Positions 16,734 through 25,570 of a DNA stretch of 64,000 nucleotides are shown in pieces. The stretch lies in assembly GCA_934756675.1 (NCBI GenBank), contig CAKVLG010000002.1, positions 65,796 through 129,795 on the forward strand. Direction: 5' to 3'. The DNA comes from an uncultured Clostridia bacterium (GTDB lineage Bacteria; Bacillota; Clostridia; Christensenellales; UBA1242). The translations under genes and the position numbers were made by a program. The notes below the pieces were generated by a model. It was not told the DNA's origin, did no database searches, and was given only the letters and a program-made list of their open reading frames with translations. Every line of letters begins with the position of its first letter. Position 1 is the first letter of the stretch.

Positions 16734-18830
16734 ATGAATTGTAAATTACATAACAAACTAGAGGTTATTCAAGGCGGAAAAACTATTGTTGCATATAACT
16801 CAATGTTGGAAACGGTGTATTCTGCAATTGCAAATCTTAAAGATTATTTTAAATATATTGTTGTTGGAACGGGAACAACGGAAACTACATTCACAATGAC
16901 AAAACTTGCTAGCTATTCTGGCGGCGGATATTTGCTTACAACAGATGCTGTGTCAGCTGATATTAATGCTGATGAGTTATATGTGAAAAAATCTTTTACG
17001 TTTGGTGAAAACGATTATAGCGGGCTTACATTTAGTGAAATTGGCATAACAGATGATTCTGCTAGTAACCCAGATATTTATAATAGAATATTGTTAAAAG
17101 ATAGTTCTGGCAATGCATTAACTGTAACTAAACGTGATGGTGAATCGTTGACGTTGCGTATGACTGTTTATCTTGAAATAGACACTGATTCTAAACATTA
17201 TTTTACGCTTGGTGAAAATGCACTAATAAAACAATTGATGGGCGAACATGTTGCGGATAACAAAAACTTATTTGCGATTCGTGGAAGCAACACGTCTGAT
17301 AATTCTCAGTCAATTGACAGGCTTTTGCCACTTGGTGGGCAATCAAAATGTGCGGCAACTGTCGAGGGGTCGGCAAGTGAAAACACCTTTAAAGTGAACT
17401 TTGTTGCAAACCTTGGTAATGGCGCGGCAAGAGAAATTGTTTTTATTTATGCAAACACTGTTGTTGCGCGAGTTAACATAGAAGATAAAGCTGTTATCTA
17501 TAGAGGTGCACAAGCAATAACTTCAGATTATATGGGGTTTGTAGACTTTGGTGAAAACTTCAACAACTTCGAAAGTTTAAGTGCAAGTAATGCTCAAAAA
17601 AATGTAACAGAAAACGATTTTAAAATAAGTAAGTACACGAGAAGTCTTGGCGAACAGATTAAAAAAGTTCCTGATTTCAAGCATTTTAAACTGAAGGAAA
17701 ATAGCAAACTTTTGATGTCGCCAGATGGAAAATCTTTTGTGCTTGGTCTTGAAAATAATATTCAGTATGGAATATATAAAGTTATGCCGAGCGGTGGTAT
17801 TGTTGAAATATGTGACAATGCATACAATGATGATGAATGCCGAACAGCAAGATTTTATGATTGTGAAATGTATTACTTTACGACAATTATTAATAAGTTT
17901 TCACATTATGTTGTTGAAAATGGTGTGCTTGTTTCAAAACCAATTGAAAACAACAAAATCAGCTTAATTTATGATCTAAGCAAACTGAAAGATTTTGATG
18001 TAAGTATTGCAACAAATGGTCATTTACTTATTGGTATGATTATCGAGTCAAATAACAAACAAATTGGCAGTGTGATTGCACTTGAAAAAGATGAAGCTAC
18101 TGGTGGCTATAAATATCTTTCACATAAAGAAGCAACAATTGAAAATGTAGACAAAATGGTGTCGTGCCCAAAAGAATGTCATGGCGATGGTGGTTTTTTA
18201 TTTTTCTCACAATCGACAACTAAGACCGAAAGTGGTAAGGCAATTGAGTACGTGACTGAAACTAGCACAAAAATAATAGAAAATGATCAATTTGTGAACT
18301 TGGTTCACTTGCCAAACTGTTTTAAAGTTTTGTGTGCAAAAGACTTTTTAATTTGTTTAATTCAAGGAACGGCAGCAAATAGAGTTATGATTTATGATAT
18401 TGTGAATGATAAACATACAAATATTGGTGCAAATACTGTGAATGATAATATATATGGGAATGAGGGAAATGATAAATATTTTGTTCAAAACGACCCAGAT
18501 GGTAATTTTGATGCGCTTATGTATAGAGTGAAATACCACGAATTAAAACCATTTGAAGATACTTTGCCATTTGATAAAAGTAATGTATTAAAAGCGTTTT
18601 TTGCTAAAGATGTAGTCGTATTTATTGTAAAGATGGCTTCCGGTGATATTGTAATGCGAGCATATACCCTTGATGAAACATATTTGTATGGCGTTAATTT
18701 TGACTGTCCAAACGAAATTTATTTTGGTGATATTTATTATAAAAAGTATATTGGTACAGATGAATATCAGGGCGTACAAGCAAAACTTACTATTAAAATT
18801 GATGGGCCGATAGTAGAGGAAAATACATAA
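16734..18830 (+). CDS. large phage tail/structural protein
   Basis: A 698-residue protein. ATG 16734 follows an AGGAG site and lies one base after the previous stop; longer in-frame versions overlap the preceding gene and are less likely. The N-terminus (about 1-160) contains a conserved-looking tail-protein pattern: YNSMLETVYSAIANLKDYF, then IVVGTGTTETT and SFTFGENDYSGLTFSEIGI. Residues about 330-690 are repetitive beta strands resembling a second propeller-like or fibre region. It is adjacent to the receptor-binding gene, so it is probably a fibre or fibre-attachment protein. No enzymatic motif is seen. Confidence 0.6.
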   Translation: MNCKLHNKLEVIQGGKTIVAYNSMLETVYSAIANLKDYFKYIVVGTGTTETTFTMTKLASYSGGGYLLTTDAVSADINADELYVKKSFTFGENDYSGLTFSEIGITDDSASNPDIYNRILLKDSSGNALTVTKRDGESLTLRMTVYLEIDTDSKHYFTLGENALIKQLMGEHVADNKNLFAIRGSNTSDNSQSIDRLLPLGGQSKCAATVEGSASENTFKVNFVANLGNGAAREIVFIYANTVVARVNIEDKAVIYRGAQAITSDYMGFVDFGENFNNFESLSASNAQKNVTENDFKISKYTRSLGEQIKKVPDFKHFKLKENSKLLMSPDGKSFVLGLENNIQYGIYKVMPSGGIVEICDNAYNDDECRTARFYDCEMYYFTTIINKFSHYVVENGVLVSKPIENNKISLIYDLSKLKDFDVSIATNGHLLIGMIIESNNKQIGSVIALEKDEATGGYKYLSHKEATIENVDKMVSCPKECHGDGGFLFFSQSTTKTESGKAIEYVTETSTKIIENDQFVNLVHLPNCFKVLCAKDFLICLIQGTAANRVMIYDIVNDKHTNIGANTVNDNIYGNEGNDKYFVQNDPDGNFDALMYRVKYHELKPFEDTLPFDKSNVLKAFFAKDVVVFIVKMASGDIVMRAYTLDETYLYGVNFDCPNEIYFGDIYYKKYIGTDEYQGVQAKLTIKIDGPIVEENT

Positions 18831-19084
18831 TGCAATTTAATAGAAAGCTTGCAAAAATTGGCAAAGGTAAGTTTGCTAGTGGCTATGTTGAAAGTGATGG
18901 CAATATCATAATTTATCTTAATAGTGGTGGTATTCAAAAGAAATTACTTTCGCAAAACGATGATGTAATTAACCTAACAAATAAAGAAATTATTTCTGGA
19001 AAAAGTGAAATAATTAAAGTTTCTGAATCTGTATTTGTTCAAAGAATATTGCAAAAGGTAGCGATAAGAAGTAGTGATAAATAA
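18830..19084 (+). CDS. small protein of the tail module
   Basis: An 84-residue protein whose ATG overlaps the preceding stop (TAATG), so it is translationally coupled to the tail gene. It contains a short beta-rich N-terminus (GKGKFASGYVESDGNIIIYLNSGG) and a polar C-terminus. There is no signal peptide or membrane segment. I do not recognise it. An A+T-rich gap of 114 bases follows, without a convincing promoter. Confidence 0.6.
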   Translation: MQFNRKLAKIGKGKFASGYVESDGNIIIYLNSGGIQKKLLSQNDDVINLTNKEIISGKSEIIKVSESVFVQRILQKVAIRSSDK

Positions 19085-19198
19085 TAATCAAAATTTAACA
19101 AAAAACGCAAAAATGTACTTTATCAATATGCAAAAACACATAAATATATACAATTTATTCAATAAAAATAGAAATGAATAATTTTTAGGAGAGTAAAA

Positions 19199-20086
19199 AT
19201 GTCTAATAAAAATGAAGAAAAAGAAAGGGAAAATGATCCAATAAAACATCTAGAAGAAATCCAAAAGAAGTATGGTAATCTTGATTATATAGATGCTCCA
19301 CCAACTCTTGGCTTAGAGAAAAAGACGTTCAATGATATGAGCAATGACGAACTCTTGGATTATGCATTGAAGTCTGTCGATAAAACTCAGACCGACAAAA
19401 ATAAACAAGAAATATCCGATTTGTATGGCGGCAAGATTGATAAAAAGAATGATAAAAAAACCGAGCTTGAAGAAACTGGTAAAAAATCACAATCAATTAT
19501 AAATGCAGCTTATGATAAGTCGAGTAAAAATTTATCAAATGATGCATTGAAGCGCGGACTTGCACGTTCGTCTATTGTGATCAATCAATTGTCAGGGTTA
19601 GAAGAAAATCGTGCAAAAGATTTGGTTGAAGAGATGAACACAATTAATACTAAAATGAGTAATATTTCCGAAGAGATTGCTGAACTTGAAAAATCGAGAG
19701 ATAGTGCACTTGAAGATTTAGACATAAGTTATGCGAAATCGCTTGAAAAATCAATTAGTGAGAAACGCAAGGAACTCGACAAAGAAAAAGAAGAAGTATT
19801 TGCGTTTAACAATAAAGTTGACCAGCTTGAAGCTGACTATCAAATTGAACTCGAAAAACAAAGAAAAGCAAAAAGGAAAGAAAACATGGAGTACCGTGCA
19901 AAATATGGATATACATTAGATGAGCTTAAAATGCAGAACGAGATGTATAACTATATGATGAACTATCTTGGTAACATGTCGAAGAAAGATGCACTTGCTG
20001 AACTGCTTGGTAAAAGTGAATACGAAAGATTGCTTGGAGATAAATATTTAGAAATATATGCTTTCACAAGAAATAGAAAGTTGTAG
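19199..20086 (+). CDS. coiled-coil phage protein
   Basis: A 295-residue, highly charged protein with TTAGGAGAGT upstream of the ATG. Residues about 135-225 are strongly heptad-like (EEMNTINTKMSNISEEIAEL, then KSISEKRKELDKEKEEV), predicting a long coiled coil. The first 100 residues are polar and probably disordered. There is no signal peptide. Its place between tail and holin-like genes suggests an internal virion or ejection protein, but nothing in the sequence proves this. Confidence 0.6.
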   Translation: MSNKNEEKERENDPIKHLEEIQKKYGNLDYIDAPPTLGLEKKTFNDMSNDELLDYALKSVDKTQTDKNKQEISDLYGGKIDKKNDKKTELEETGKKSQSIINAAYDKSSKNLSNDALKRGLARSSIVINQLSGLEENRAKDLVEEMNTINTKMSNISEEIAELEKSRDSALEDLDISYAKSLEKSISEKRKELDKEKEEVFAFNNKVDQLEADYQIELEKQRKAKRKENMEYRAKYGYTLDELKMQNEMYNYMMNYLGNMSKKDALAELLGKSEYERLLGDKYLEIYAFTRNRKL

Positions 20087-20097
20087 GGAGATAGAAA

Positions 20098-20676
20098 ATG
20101 TTTACTCAATTAAAATTACGTATGAAGACATACAACTTTTGGATAAGCTTAGTCAGTGCTATTGTGTTAGTGCTTAGAATAATAGGTGACAAATACAACT
20201 TTTTTGTAGATGCATCTCTTATTATGGACGTTACGACTGGGCTTTGTTCAATCTTTGTGGTGCTTGGAATAATATCTGCACCAACAAACAAAAAAGAGGA
20301 TAAAATTATGAATGAAGATGTTATTGGAAGATTTAATCAAGTTAATATTAATGGTGGTACTAACACTGAAACTGATGAAGTTGATAAAAAAATAACAGAA
20401 GAACAAGAAAATATTGCACTTGATACTTCTGCAGAAAACAATGTGTCAAATAATGTTATAGTGCCAGAAAATGTGATTCAACAAGAAGCTGTCAATAATG
20501 AAAAAGATGCTTATATTGAAAAAGATAATGTAAAAAACATTACAAATATTGCAGAAAACGTACAACCAACAATGCAACTTGTTGAAAACTATGAAGATAA
20601 GCAATATCGACAAACCATTAAAAAAGATATTGTTAACTTGCTTACTTTATTAATAGAGAAAATCGAAGAGATTTAA
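20098..20676 (+). CDS. phage holin-like membrane protein with long acidic tail
   Basis: A 192-residue protein. Residues 1-65 form the holin-like part: a basic start (LKLRMKTYNFW), a first membrane helix (about 14-31) and a second (about 44-61), ending in SAPTNK. This matches small two-helix phage holins, which are normally 70-100 residues. The remaining 125 residues are acidic, Asn/Glu-rich and low complexity, ending in a helix. No endolysin gene follows. A lysis role is therefore uncertain, and the tail may have been added for another purpose. Confidence 0.6.
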   Translation: MFTQLKLRMKTYNFWISLVSAIVLVLRIIGDKYNFFVDASLIMDVTTGLCSIFVVLGIISAPTNKKEDKIMNEDVIGRFNQVNINGGTNTETDEVDKKITEEQENIALDTSAENNVSNNVIVPENVIQQEAVNNEKDAYIEKDNVKNITNIAENVQPTMQLVENYEDKQYRQTIKKDIVNLLTLLIEKIEEI

Positions 20677-20708
20677 TATGCCGCCGCTTAGGCGGTATAT
20701 TTTTTTTG
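20676..20708 (+). terminator. strong intrinsic terminator of the virion cassette
   Basis: ATATGCCGCC pairs with GGCGGTATAT (one G-U pair) around a GCTTA loop and is followed by eight T. The stem begins at the stop codon of the holin-like gene. It separates the cassette from the host operon downstream. Confidence 0.92.
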
Positions 20709-20716
20709 TAAATTAG

Positions 20717-20745
20717 TTGAAATTTTTTTTATAGTATTGTATAAT
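20717..20745 (+). promoter_or_regulatory. sigma-A-type promoter of the rnjA operon
   Basis: TTGAAA (20717-20722) and TATAAT (20740-20745) are separated by 17 bases, just after the cassette terminator and 57 bases before the first gene of the next operon. Confidence 0.75.
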
Positions 20746-20801
20746 AAACTAATTAGTAAGACTTTTGTTGCAGAATAAAAAATTTTAGCAGGGGTAATAT
20801 T

Positions 20802-21701
20802 ATGTCATATAAGAACTCTATGAAGCTATTAACTTCATCATTCGGGCTAGTGTGGAAACAACTTTTTTATTGTTTGCTTTGCGCACTGCTTTCTATTGGA
20901 TCGGCTTATTTGTTTTTAAGACCGGTAATTGATTGTTTAAATAATGCTGGTTGGATTGACCAGTTTGTTTCGATATTCGAAACTGTGTATGTAAACTTCA
21001 AAGAGATTGGTGATGTTGTAACACAAACATTTACAAACTTTTTTATGATAATTAAAACAAACTTTTCTTCGCTTTGGTTTTCATTCTTGTGTATGTTTTT
21101 AATTTCTTACATGTTGCCACAAGTTTTGATTAACTATTCACAATTTGTTTTGTGTAAGATCGAAAGTGATCAAATGTCTAGTTTGCTCAAATCTGGTTAT
21201 ACAAAAACATGTTTCGAAAATGTTAGATTGGGGCTTTTATATTCGCTTGCAAAATTTATCTATACTTTACCATTTGTAATTTTAGAATTGCTATTTGTAT
21301 ACTTCTACATCAAAACTGCAGTTACTCCAGTTTTAACTATAATACTTTTGCCACTTATTTCACTTGTTATGATTGTTATCGATTCGATAAGATTAACAGT
21401 GTTCAGCTGCTTTGCTGGTGTTGTTATGGAAACAGGGAAGAATCCGTTTAAAGGTTTATTTAAAAGTATTGTAACTCTTGGAAAGTCGTTTGGTAGAGTG
21501 CTTTCTAACTCAATTGCTATTGTGCTTACAATTATTGCTGTCAATGCGTTTGTTGGCTTGTTTACGGTGCTTGCTGGTTTGCTTATCACTGTTCCTGCAA
21601 CAATGGTGTTTATTGCAATTTTTTATGATGTAGTATATTTCAGTGCTACAAACAAAAGGTATTACTTAACAAATTCATTAATTGTTAACCCAGTTAACTA
21701 A
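20802..21701 (+). CDS. multi-pass membrane protein of unknown function
   Basis: A 299-residue protein with about five or six hydrophobic helices: near residues 20-38, 88-108, 146-170, 175-195, 235-262 and 265-280. It has a short cytoplasmic start and no extracellular domain of note. AGGGG lies upstream of the ATG. It is first in an operon with ribonuclease J, a methyltransferase and a U32-family protein, with only 20 bases to rnjA. No transporter signature is recognised. Confidence 0.8.
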   Translation: MSYKNSMKLLTSSFGLVWKQLFYCLLCALLSIGSAYLFLRPVIDCLNNAGWIDQFVSIFETVYVNFKEIGDVVTQTFTNFFMIIKTNFSSLWFSFLCMFLISYMLPQVLINYSQFVLCKIESDQMSSLLKSGYTKTCFENVRLGLLYSLAKFIYTLPFVILELLFVYFYIKTAVTPVLTIILLPLISLVMIVIDSIRLTVFSCFAGVVMETGKNPFKGLFKSIVTLGKSFGRVLSNSIAIVLTIIAVNAFVGLFTVLAGLLITVPATMVFIAIFYDVVYFSATNKRYYLTNSLIVNPVN

Positions 21702-21721
21702 AAAATAAAAAGGAAATATTT

Positions 21722-23650
21722 ATGACAGAATTAACTAATTTAAAAAAAGCTCGACTAGAGAAAAAACAAAAACAAGCAGGTGACAGAATTGACCAATTTT
21801 TAGCTGCACCTGTCAAAAAGACAACTGTGCCAGCATTTGACAAAAGTTCTGGCAAGGTGAAAAAAAGAGTATTTACAGACGATAGCTCGTCAAAAGGCGT
21901 TGCTAGTGCTGGCGCTCCAAAAGTGGTAAAAAAAGCTAAGACAACAAAAAGTTCTAAAAAAGCAGACGAAAAAGTAGTTGCCGTTCCAGAAGTTAAGGTA
22001 AAGGCAGGCTCAATCAAGGTTGTGTTCCTTGGTGGTATTGGTGAAATTGGTAAAAACATAACAGCAATTGAATATGGTAATGATATTGTTATTGTTGATT
22101 GCGGTTTGGCTTTCCCAAGCGAAGATATGCCTGGTATTGATTTGGTTATCCCAGATTTTACATACCTAAAAGCAAATGCTGATAAAATTCGTGGTATTTG
22201 TATTACTCACGGTCACGAAGACCATATAGGTTCACTTCCATATTTGCTAAAAGATATAAAGGTTCCAGTTTATGGTAGCGACCTTTCACTTGCTCTTCTC
22301 GATAACAAACTTCATGAACACAAAATCACAGGTGTACCTATGGGCATTGTTCGCGGAAGACAAGTTGTTAAACTTGGCTGCATGTCAGTTGAATTTATCA
22401 CAGTCAACCACAGTATTCCTGGTGCGTTTGCGCTTTGCATAACAACACCAGCTGGCATAGTCTTTCACACGGGCGACTTTAAGATTGATTATGAGCCAAT
22501 TGATGGCAAAGTTATCGATTTGCCACGTATTGCAGAAATTGGTAGAAAAGGTGTAACTCTTTTGCTTTGTGAAAGTACAAACATCGAGCGTCCAGGATAT
22601 ACAGCTTCAGAACGTACAATCGGTGAAAAACTAGAAGATATATTTATTGATAATGCGGAAAAGAGATTGTTTGTTGCAACATTCGCAAGTAACATTTTTC
22701 GTTTGGAACAAATTATTCAACTTGCTATTAAATATGATAGAAAAGTTGCTGTTGTTGGTCGCAGCATGGTCAACAACATCGATACTGGTATGCGACTTGG
22801 TCTTTTTAAGTTCGACAAAGAAGTATTTGTTGATATTGAAAAAGCTGGCATGATCGAAGATAAGCATCTTTTAATTCTTTCAACTGGTAGCCAAGGGGAA
22901 CCAACAAGTGCTATGAGTAGGCTTGCAAATGGCGAATTCCCAAAAGTTGAAATAGGCGATAACGATACAATTATTTTGTCGTCTTCTCCGATTCCTGGCA
23001 ACGAAAATATGGTTAATAGAGTAATCAATAACCTTTATAAAAAAGGTGCAACGGTTATTCATGAAAATGTACATACATCTGGCCATGCTTGCCAAGAAGA
23101 AATCAAAATTATGCATGCATTGCTAAAACCAAAATACTTTATGCCTGTTCATGGTGAATATAGACATCTTAAAGAGCATTGCAATCTTGCCGAAAAACTT
23201 GGCATGGACAAACAAAGTATGTTGATTCCAGAAATTGGTATGGTTGTTGAAGTAAACAAACAACATATTATGAAACGTGGTGTTGTTCCGGCTGGCGAAT
23301 TACTTGTCGATGGTCTTGGCATTGGCGATGCAGATAGTGGCGTTCTTCGTGACAGAAAATTGCTCAGCGAAGACGGTTTGGCTGTTGCTGTAATTGCTGT
23401 TTCAGCATCAACAGGTGCGCCTGTTAATGAACCATATTTAATCACACGTGGTTTTGCATATAATGGCGAAGTTGAACAACTTTGCGAAGAAGGTAAACAA
23501 GTATTGCTCGACACACTTGCAACTGTTAAGATTAATGAGTTTGATGATTGGAATGAACTTCGTAACACAATTCGCAAACCACTTCGCAACTTCTTCTATA
23601 AAAAGACAAAACGTACACCAATGATTTTGACGGTTGTATATAAGGTATAA
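21722..23650 (+). CDS. rnjA: ribonuclease J
   Basis: A 642-residue metallo-beta-lactamase/beta-CASP nuclease that trims and degrades RNA with endonuclease and 5'-3' exonuclease activity. The metal-binding motif HGHEDH is at residues 163-168. GGIGEIGKN marks the start of the core at about 105, HTGDFKID lies in the middle, and HTSGHA and MPVHGEYRHLK lie in the second half. It carries an unusual N-terminal Lys/Ala-rich extension of about 95 residues, likely flexible and RNA- or ribosome-binding. AAAGGAAAT precedes the ATG. Cytoplasmic. Confidence 0.95.
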   Translation: MTELTNLKKARLEKKQKQAGDRIDQFLAAPVKKTTVPAFDKSSGKVKKRVFTDDSSSKGVASAGAPKVVKKAKTTKSSKKADEKVVAVPEVKVKAGSIKVVFLGGIGEIGKNITAIEYGNDIVIVDCGLAFPSEDMPGIDLVIPDFTYLKANADKIRGICITHGHEDHIGSLPYLLKDIKVPVYGSDLSLALLDNKLHEHKITGVPMGIVRGRQVVKLGCMSVEFITVNHSIPGAFALCITTPAGIVFHTGDFKIDYEPIDGKVIDLPRIAEIGRKGVTLLLCESTNIERPGYTASERTIGEKLEDIFIDNAEKRLFVATFASNIFRLEQIIQLAIKYDRKVAVVGRSMVNNIDTGMRLGLFKFDKEVFVDIEKAGMIEDKHLLILSTGSQGEPTSAMSRLANGEFPKVEIGDNDTIILSSSPIPGNENMVNRVINNLYKKGATVIHENVHTSGHACQEEIKIMHALLKPKYFMPVHGEYRHLKEHCNLAEKLGMDKQSMLIPEIGMVVEVNKQHIMKRGVVPAGELLVDGLGIGDADSGVLRDRKLLSEDGLAVAVIAVSASTGAPVNEPYLITRGFAYNGEVEQLCEEGKQVLLDTLATVKINEFDDWNELRNTIRKPLRNFFYKKTKRTPMILTVVYKV

Positions 23651-23651
23651 A

Positions 23652-24257
23652 ATGGAAGACGAAGAACAATTACGCGGCTATGCGGAAGTTAGGGGTGTGC
23701 CAATATTGCGAGAAGCAAGCCATAAAAAGCTGGCTAGTCTTGTTGAAAAATATAAGCCAAAACACATTTTAGAAATTGGTACGGCTATTGGATATAGCGG
23801 CATCACAATGCTCGAAAATTGTGACGGCGACCTTGTGACTATTGAACTTATGCAAAAAAGCAGCGAACTTGCAAAACAAAACTTTGCAAACGCTGGCCTT
23901 GAAAACAGAGTTACGGTTATTAACGGAGATGCAAAATTTGTGCTTACCGAAATGATATGTGACGATGCAAATCTTGGAAAGTTTGACTTTGTATTTCTCG
24001 ATGGTGCTAAGGGGCAATATATAAAAATGCTAGAAAGTATCTTGATGCTTCTTGCTCCTGATGGAATTTTAGTGGCAGACAATGTTATGTTTCGCGGGTA
24101 TATTGATGGCAGCGTAAAAGCTCCACGCCGATTTAAGACAATTGTAAAACGTTTGCAAGAATTTATTAAAACTTGTTACGAAAGTGACGAGTTAAAAGTT
24201 ATCGAGCTTGATAAAAGTGAAGATGGCATGCTTATTTGCAAAAAGGAGAAATTATGA
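23652..24257 (+). CDS. trmR: SAM-dependent O-methyltransferase, TrmR (YrrM) type
   Basis: A 201-residue class I methyltransferase of the catechol-O-methyltransferase-like family. The SAM-binding motif ILEIGTAIGYSGI lies at about residues 40-52, VTIELMQKS gives the acidic ribose-binding residue, and FVFLDGAKGQY and GILVADNVMFRG follow. I chose ATG 23652, one base after the rnjA stop. In Bacillus, TrmR methylates 5-hydroxyuridine at tRNA position 34 and sits next to U32-family TrhP genes; here a U32 gene overlaps its end. The tRNA assignment rests on that context. Confidence 0.75.
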   Translation: MEDEEQLRGYAEVRGVPILREASHKKLASLVEKYKPKHILEIGTAIGYSGITMLENCDGDLVTIELMQKSSELAKQNFANAGLENRVTVINGDAKFVLTEMICDDANLGKFDFVFLDGAKGQYIKMLESILMLLAPDGILVADNVMFRGYIDGSVKAPRRFKTIVKRLQEFIKTCYESDELKVIELDKSEDGMLICKKEKL

Positions 24258-25477
24258 GAAGGGTAGAATTGCTTGCTCCGGCTGGCGATATGGAAAAGTT
24301 AAAAACGGCTTTGCATTTTGGTGCAGATGCTGTTTATTTTGCTGGCAAAAATTATGGACTTCGAGCTTTTAGTTCGAACTTTGATAACAGTGAAATAAAA
24401 GAAGCTGTTGAATATTGTCATAATCGTGGCAAACGTTGCTATGTTACGCTAAATGTTTTTGCAAGAGATTGGGATTTTGAAAAATTGCCAGAATATTTGC
24501 AACAACTTGTTGATGCAAATGTTGATGCTGTCATTGTTTCTGACCTTGGCGTTTTTGCCTTTGTAAAGCAATACGCACCTTCACTTGAAGTACATATTTC
24601 AACACAAGCAAATACTACAAATAAATATTCTGTTCGCGCATACAAAGAACTTGGTGCATCAAGAGTTATTCTTGCTCGCGAACTTTCGAAAGAAGAGATT
24701 AAAAAGATTACAGAGTTTAATCCAGACATTGATATTGAAGTGTTTGTTCATGGTGCAATGTGTATTTCTTATAGTGGCAGATGCTTGCTTTCGAACTATT
24801 TTACTGGCAGAGATTCCAATCATGGCGAATGTGTGCAAGCATGCAGATGGCACTATCAAATAATAGAAGATTCTAGACCAGAACAAAAACTTGAAATAAG
24901 TGAAGATGAAAGGGGTACGTATCTATTAAATAGTAAAGACATGTGTTTAATTGAGCACTTGGATGAACTTTACGATGCTGGGGTTACAAGTTTTAAGATT
25001 GAAGGTAGAATGAAATCGTCTTATTATGTTGCAACGGTTGTAAATGCATATAGAAAAGCACTTAATTTGTTGTATGCGTCAAAGGAAAAAGGTAAGCCTT
25101 TCAAACTTCCAAAAGAGCTAAGATTAGAATTAAACAAAGCTAGCCACAGAGATTATACAACTGGCTTTTTCACACATGATGGTGATGTAAGGCAAAAATA
25201 TGATAGCAGCTCTCAAAAGCAAGAAAGTGTTTTTGTTGGAATGATTGAAAAAATTGAAGAAAATAGAATACTTGTGGAACAACGTAATAAATTTGAAATT
25301 GGCGACACTTTGGAATTGCTTAGCCCAAGCATCCGCCATGGTGAAAAGATTAAAATCAAAAAAATGGAAGATGAAAAGGGTAACGAAATTACGGTTGCTA
25401 AAGATGTTCAACAAAAACTTTGGATATATCTAAACAATACCGAAAATATTTATGCTGGCGACATACTTAGAAAATAA
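24254..25477 (+). CDS. trhP: peptidase U32 family protein, tRNA hydroxylation TrhP type
   Basis: A 407-residue U32-family protein beginning at ATG 24254 with AAGGAG upstream and an ATGA overlap with the methyltransferase. Family marks are the N-terminal ELLAPAGDMEKLKTALHFGADAVYFAG split over about residues 4-30, HGAMCISYSGRCLLS with Cys at the iron-sulfur positions, CVQACRW, and SFKIEGRMKS. Although named peptidases, these proteins act with prephenate in making 5-hydroxyuridine at tRNA wobble position 34, which TrmR then methylates. Only one U32 gene is present, whereas Bacillus has two side by side. Confidence 0.8.
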   Translation: MRRVELLAPAGDMEKLKTALHFGADAVYFAGKNYGLRAFSSNFDNSEIKEAVEYCHNRGKRCYVTLNVFARDWDFEKLPEYLQQLVDANVDAVIVSDLGVFAFVKQYAPSLEVHISTQANTTNKYSVRAYKELGASRVILARELSKEEIKKITEFNPDIDIEVFVHGAMCISYSGRCLLSNYFTGRDSNHGECVQACRWHYQIIEDSRPEQKLEISEDERGTYLLNSKDMCLIEHLDELYDAGVTSFKIEGRMKSSYYVATVVNAYRKALNLLYASKEKGKPFKLPKELRLELNKASHRDYTTGFFTHDGDVRQKYDSSSQKQESVFVGMIEKIEENRILVEQRNKFEIGDTLELLSPSIRHGEKIKIKKMEDEKGNEITVAKDVQQKLWIYLNNTENIYAGDILRK

Positions 25478-25483
25478 AAAATG

Positions 25484-25508
25484 AAAGAGCAATAGCTCTT
25501 TTATTTTT
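25484..25508 (+). terminator. terminator of the rnjA-trmR-trhP operon
   Basis: AAGAGC and GCTCTT pair around AATA, followed by TTATTTTTATT. The stem begins seven bases after the trhP stop codon. Confidence 0.75.
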
Positions 25509-25570
25509 ATTGCTAAATTTTGTAATAAAATGGTGAAATGTGTAATAAGATTGTAAAAACGGGGGCGAAT

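Larger units (their letters stand above)
6020..20707 (+). mobile_element. compact virion-morphogenesis cassette (prophage remnant or domesticated phage element)
   Basis: Thirteen genes on one strand, tightly packed with several TAATG or ATGA overlaps, encode terminase, portal, scaffold, capsid, neck, tail and holin-like proteins, and end at a strong terminator. The order portal-scaffold-coat-connector-propeller matches the P22-type podovirus head and neck. No tail-tube or tape-measure gene is present, which also fits a short-tailed particle. No integrase, repressor, excisionase, replication gene, endolysin or recognisable att site is seen in or next to the block. The flanks are chromosomal-type genes. 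A degraded prophage, a satellite depending on other loci, or a gene-transfer-agent-like element are all possible. Confidence 0.75.

Noticed and set aside
14375..20676. Diversity-generating retroelement
   Set aside because: The lectin-like target fold is present, but no reverse transcriptase or template repeat was noticed in the window.
4352..20802. Attachment sites flanking the virion block
   Set aside because: I found no convincing direct repeat or tRNA end at either boundary, and no integrase to go with one.
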